DNA of 64,000 bases from Sycon ciliatum (lineage: Eukaryota; Porifera; Calcarea; Leucosolenida; Sycettidae), in the NCBI RefSeq assembly GCF_964019385.1, contig NC_088655.1, forward strand, positions 6,604,658 through 6,668,657, written 5' to 3'. Below are positions 61,616 to 64,000 of this stretch, piece after piece (the stretch's first letter is position 1; every line of letters begins with the position of its first letter). The notes beneath the pieces were generated by a model. The model was not told where the DNA came from and ran no database searches. It saw only the letters and a list, made by a program, of their open reading frames with translations. A program made the position numbers and the translations under genes.

Positions 61616-62743
61616 CTATTGGCTCTGTGTGGTCAGGAGGCGGGCAGTGTCCTGGGATGTCAAGTGTTTACCGTTCAGTGTAATGGCATCACGTGGAAGG
61701 TGGCATTTGACGACTTTGCTTCTCAGAGCACGGAACGTGGGAACCAGCTCTTTTCGTCTTGCCTGTTCCTGGCGGGTTAAATCGTGCTGAATATAGACGT
61801 TCTCGCCTTTGTGCTTGGCCTGCGTTTTGTGGCGCATTAGCTGCGCTTTGGTGGTGGGAGCCAGCACAGCTCGCACTAGACGAGCTGAAGTCGTGACAGC
61901 ACCAGTGGTGTTACTGTGTAACTGACCGATGCGCGTCGCAGACAGGATGTCCCCGGGGGCAACTTGCGGAGCCAAGGTGCTGATTATGGCAGGTAGGTCT
62001 TCGGAGGGGCTCTCCAAAAGGCCGCGTAGCACGATGTTGTTCACTCTGCTGCTTCTATCCGTGGCTTCAGCCACGAGGTCATGCAGTGTCGCCTCCGAGG
62101 TGCCCTGTATGGCATTTCCAGCTGGATTTGGGCTGGTGAGGTTGGCGACAGGATGTCTGGCAGTGAAGGTGGCGACTGTCTGCTTTACTTCCGCAATGGC
62201 GGACTTGGCGCCATTCTCTGAGATTACAACATCTTCAGCACATTTTTCGATCGCGGCTTTCAAGCGCCGGTTCTCCGCTGACAGGCGGTTGATGTCCTGG
62301 CGCTGCTCGTTCACGACGACTTCGAGACTGTCCAGACGTTGTCCGATGGTCTCGGCAATGCTGTCTGTCACGATTGTCTTCAGCTCCGTTCGAAGTTCAT
62401 GACGGAAATTTTCAAACATGTCTCTCATCTCTACAGTGATGCTCTGGCCGTCACCACCAGCGTTCACAGGCCCGACGCACAGGGCTGCACCTGAAGCGGT
62501 GCAGGCGTGCTGTTTCTTAACGGATTTCTCTGCACCTGTTTGTCTGACTTCAGTGTCACTCGGGGCGAGACTCTCCGTCGGGCTCTCAGCTCTACGTTTT
62601 TGTCCAATGCCTGTACCTGGAGCAGGGGGAGACGCATCTACTGTGATATCACTCTCTGAACTAGGTGGCGAACCTTCCCTTCCACGGCCAGCGTGGAGAG
62701 GGGAGGCCACCTTACGAGCAAACTTTTTCATAACTTTCGACAT
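61616..62743 (-). CDS. LINE ORF1 (coiled-coil RNA-binding protein)
   Basis: 375 aa from a true ATG at 62743. Basic, Ser/Pro-rich N-terminus (to ~110), a coiled coil (~115-190: MRDMFENFRHELRTELKTIV ... NRRLKAAIEKC), then a region resembling the RRM-like and C-terminal domains of L1-type ORF1 (RVNNIVLRGLLES near 240, LTRQEQARRKELVPTFRALR near 330). It forms the nucleoprotein particle in related LINEs. It ends CAA-UAG-GAA and the same frame continues as ORF2. Confidence 0.85.
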   Translation of the reverse strand: MSKVMKKFARKVASPLHAGRGREGSPPSSESDITVDASPPAPGTGIGQKRRAESPTESLAPSDTEVRQTGAEKSVKKQHACTASGAALCVGPVNAGGDGQSITVEMRDMFENFRHELRTELKTIVTDSIAETIGQRLDSLEVVVNEQRQDINRLSAENRRLKAAIEKCAEDVVISENGAKSAIAEVKQTVATFTARHPVANLTSPNPAGNAIQGTSEATLHDLVAEATDRSSRVNNIVLRGLLESPSEDLPAIISTLAPQVAPGDILSATRIGQLHSNTTGAVTTSARLVRAVLAPTTKAQLMRHKTQAKHKGENVYIQHDLTRQEQARRKELVPTFRALRSKVVKCHLPRDAITLNGKHLTSQDTARLLTTQSQ

Positions 62744-63151
62744 TACAAACTCTAAGTATATGTGATGACACTTGAACAGCTAGTCTGTCCGCCTCTGGCG
62801 ACACAGTCGACAGTCGGCTTCATTTCGGAGTTGGCGTGGTATCAGCGGAAAGATGGGCCCGCAATGATTTTAGACCTACTCGTACATCTACTAGTACGTG
62901 TTGATGTACACGAGTAGCACTGTACTTTTGTAGAGTGGAGCAGGCAGTAGAATCTGATGTCATGTTCTACAGTCATGTACATAATCTACGCGTAAATCTA
63001 CATCTTTTGCCAGATCAGACAGATGAATGAAGCCACAGAGCTCTGGCCGCTGGAGCGTGCAGCGAACGTGTAGACAGGATCTTGGACTGCTGCGCCGTCC
63101 GTGTCAGTTGAATGCGAAATCGTTTTTTTCTTGCTCGTTGCCGTCTGTAGG

Positions 63152-63819
63152 TAGTGACTACACCCAATTTCCAAAACTTGCTCCGATCGCTTCGATTTTG
63201 GTCTCATTCGATTCTCCCAGGCGTAGTACATAGGAAATCTGCAAGTATTATTCAAATCGGCCCAGCCATTCTCGAGTTATAGTGATTTGAAGTGCGCCAA
63301 GTTGGACTTTCGCTGGAAACAGAAATGAATGGGAGTGATGGGAGAATCGAGAACGACCGCACGGTCAGTGCATGCAGTACAGTGTACAGTGCACACGCCT
63401 CGTCACTCGAACTGCGCGTACGAAATTGCATACTTTGGTATGCTGGCGCAGAACAAATTCGCTCGTAGAGGAAGACGAAAGCGTCTCACCACCTTGTAAT
63501 TTCACATGGCCAGTAGTTTTTCGACGGTGAAGACGATGGAATAGTCCGCGACGCTGCGACCCGACCAGAACAACCCGAAATTCATACCCTGAAAAGGCGC
63601 TGAGCGCAGAGCTCCTAAATTTTGTCGTATGGAAACGGGACTTCGGGTCTCAAGGGCACGAACATCTCCTCTCTCAGATAAAGCAATTCACTCGATGCGA
63701 TATTCTACAATTTGACCTGGCCACGCCGAAATGCACTGCCATGTCGGATTCTCCCATCGGAAGTATAGAAACTTGTTTCCAAAAAATCAGCGTCTGGGTG
63801 CGAGGGAGTAAAGTCACTA
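63152..63819. mobile_element. 668-bp insertion with short TIRs and 7-bp TSD
   Basis: CTGTAGG at 63145-63151 and 63820-63826; ends TAGTGACT and AGTCACTA. The S segment is uninterrupted here in other units. No coding capacity; superfamily not determined. Confidence 0.65.
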
Positions 63820-64000
63820 CTGTAGGTGTTCTGGGCGGATGCGTGTTCTGCTTGCGGCCCTTCATTATTGTTATTTTCTGGGAGTTTGAGTGACGCTCCG
63901 TCGCAATCCGGTTGCGGAAGTTCAGCGCTTTCGTTCGTTACCTGCCAATCGGCAGGTGGCGTTTAGATTTGTGGGACTACCTATCATCCGGGTCAACGTT

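Larger units (their letters stand above)
58544..62759 (-). mobile_element. Nearly complete CR1/Jockey-group LINE
   Basis: Minus strand, 4.2 kb: ORF1 (62743-61616), ORF2 with endonuclease and reverse transcriptase (61615-59105), a frameshifted C-terminal tail (to 58648), short 3' UTR and an (ATT)n tail at 58544-58563. It interrupts the S segment with no more than 2 bp duplicated. Only ~16 bp precede ORF1, so the 5' UTR is probably truncated. Confidence 0.9.
58214..64000 (+). repeat. Composite unit U5 (S segment), interrupted by a LINE, continues past the window
   Basis: 58214-58543 and 62760-63151 join into the standard S order (ACTGTTGCA|TGTGATGACAC); a second insertion is at 63152-63819; the S segment resumes to the right edge. 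Confidence 0.8.

Overview
This window looks like repeat-rich nuclear DNA of a metazoan, most likely an aquatic invertebrate; the species cannot be named from sequence alone. The reasons are spliced genes with GT-AG introns, no bacterial gene layout, and a mix of transposon families typical of such genomes: a CR1/Jockey-group LINE, Penelope-like remnants, Ty3/gypsy, PIF/Harbinger, ISL2EU, hAT-like MITEs and tRNA-like SINEs. Very little of it is host gene.

Layout. 1-1810 holds two intronless minus-strand genes with their own TATA boxes: one for an unrecognised protein that runs off the left edge, one for a TFIIB-like protein. 3370-5457 holds a minus-strand Harbinger nuclease gene and a LINE ORF1-like fragment. 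5586-10228 is the 3' part of a plus-strand multi-exon SWIM zinc-finger gene; its last intron has collected Penelope remnants. 10433-26840 is a patchwork of minisatellites, a second Penelope remnant, a deleted minus-strand gypsy element, a decayed LINE, a long palindrome, two hammerhead-ribozyme element families and two related small TIR elements carrying a DNA-binding-protein gene. 27020-40195 and 51714-64000 are head-to-tail copies of one composite unit (a non-coding S segment, then a 5'-truncated gypsy RNase H-integrase-3'LTR block), each copy with its own later insertions. Between them (40196-51713) lie a 39-bp minisatellite, a gypsy protease fragment with a split LTR, and Harbinger elements, one of which contains an ISL2EU transposon. 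A nearly complete 4.2-kb LINE sits in the last unit.

The most interesting signal is a set of self-cleaving hammerhead ribozymes. At least three unrelated small repeat families carry a type I hammerhead with intact catalytic core and paired stems (25132-25175 and 53582-53625; 22781-22826; 20681-20726 and 20974-21017). Two of the insertions have 13-14 bp target-site duplications, one has a tandem 352-bp organisation, and one has an inverted end. This is what is expected of retrozymes or Penelope-type retroelement satellites mobilised by reverse transcription. The likely enzyme donors nearby are the Penelope GIY-YIG remnants and the LINE. In that LINE, ORF1 and ORF2 share one frame separated only by a UAG, and ORF2 has no AUG before its endonuclease domain, suggesting stop-codon readthrough.
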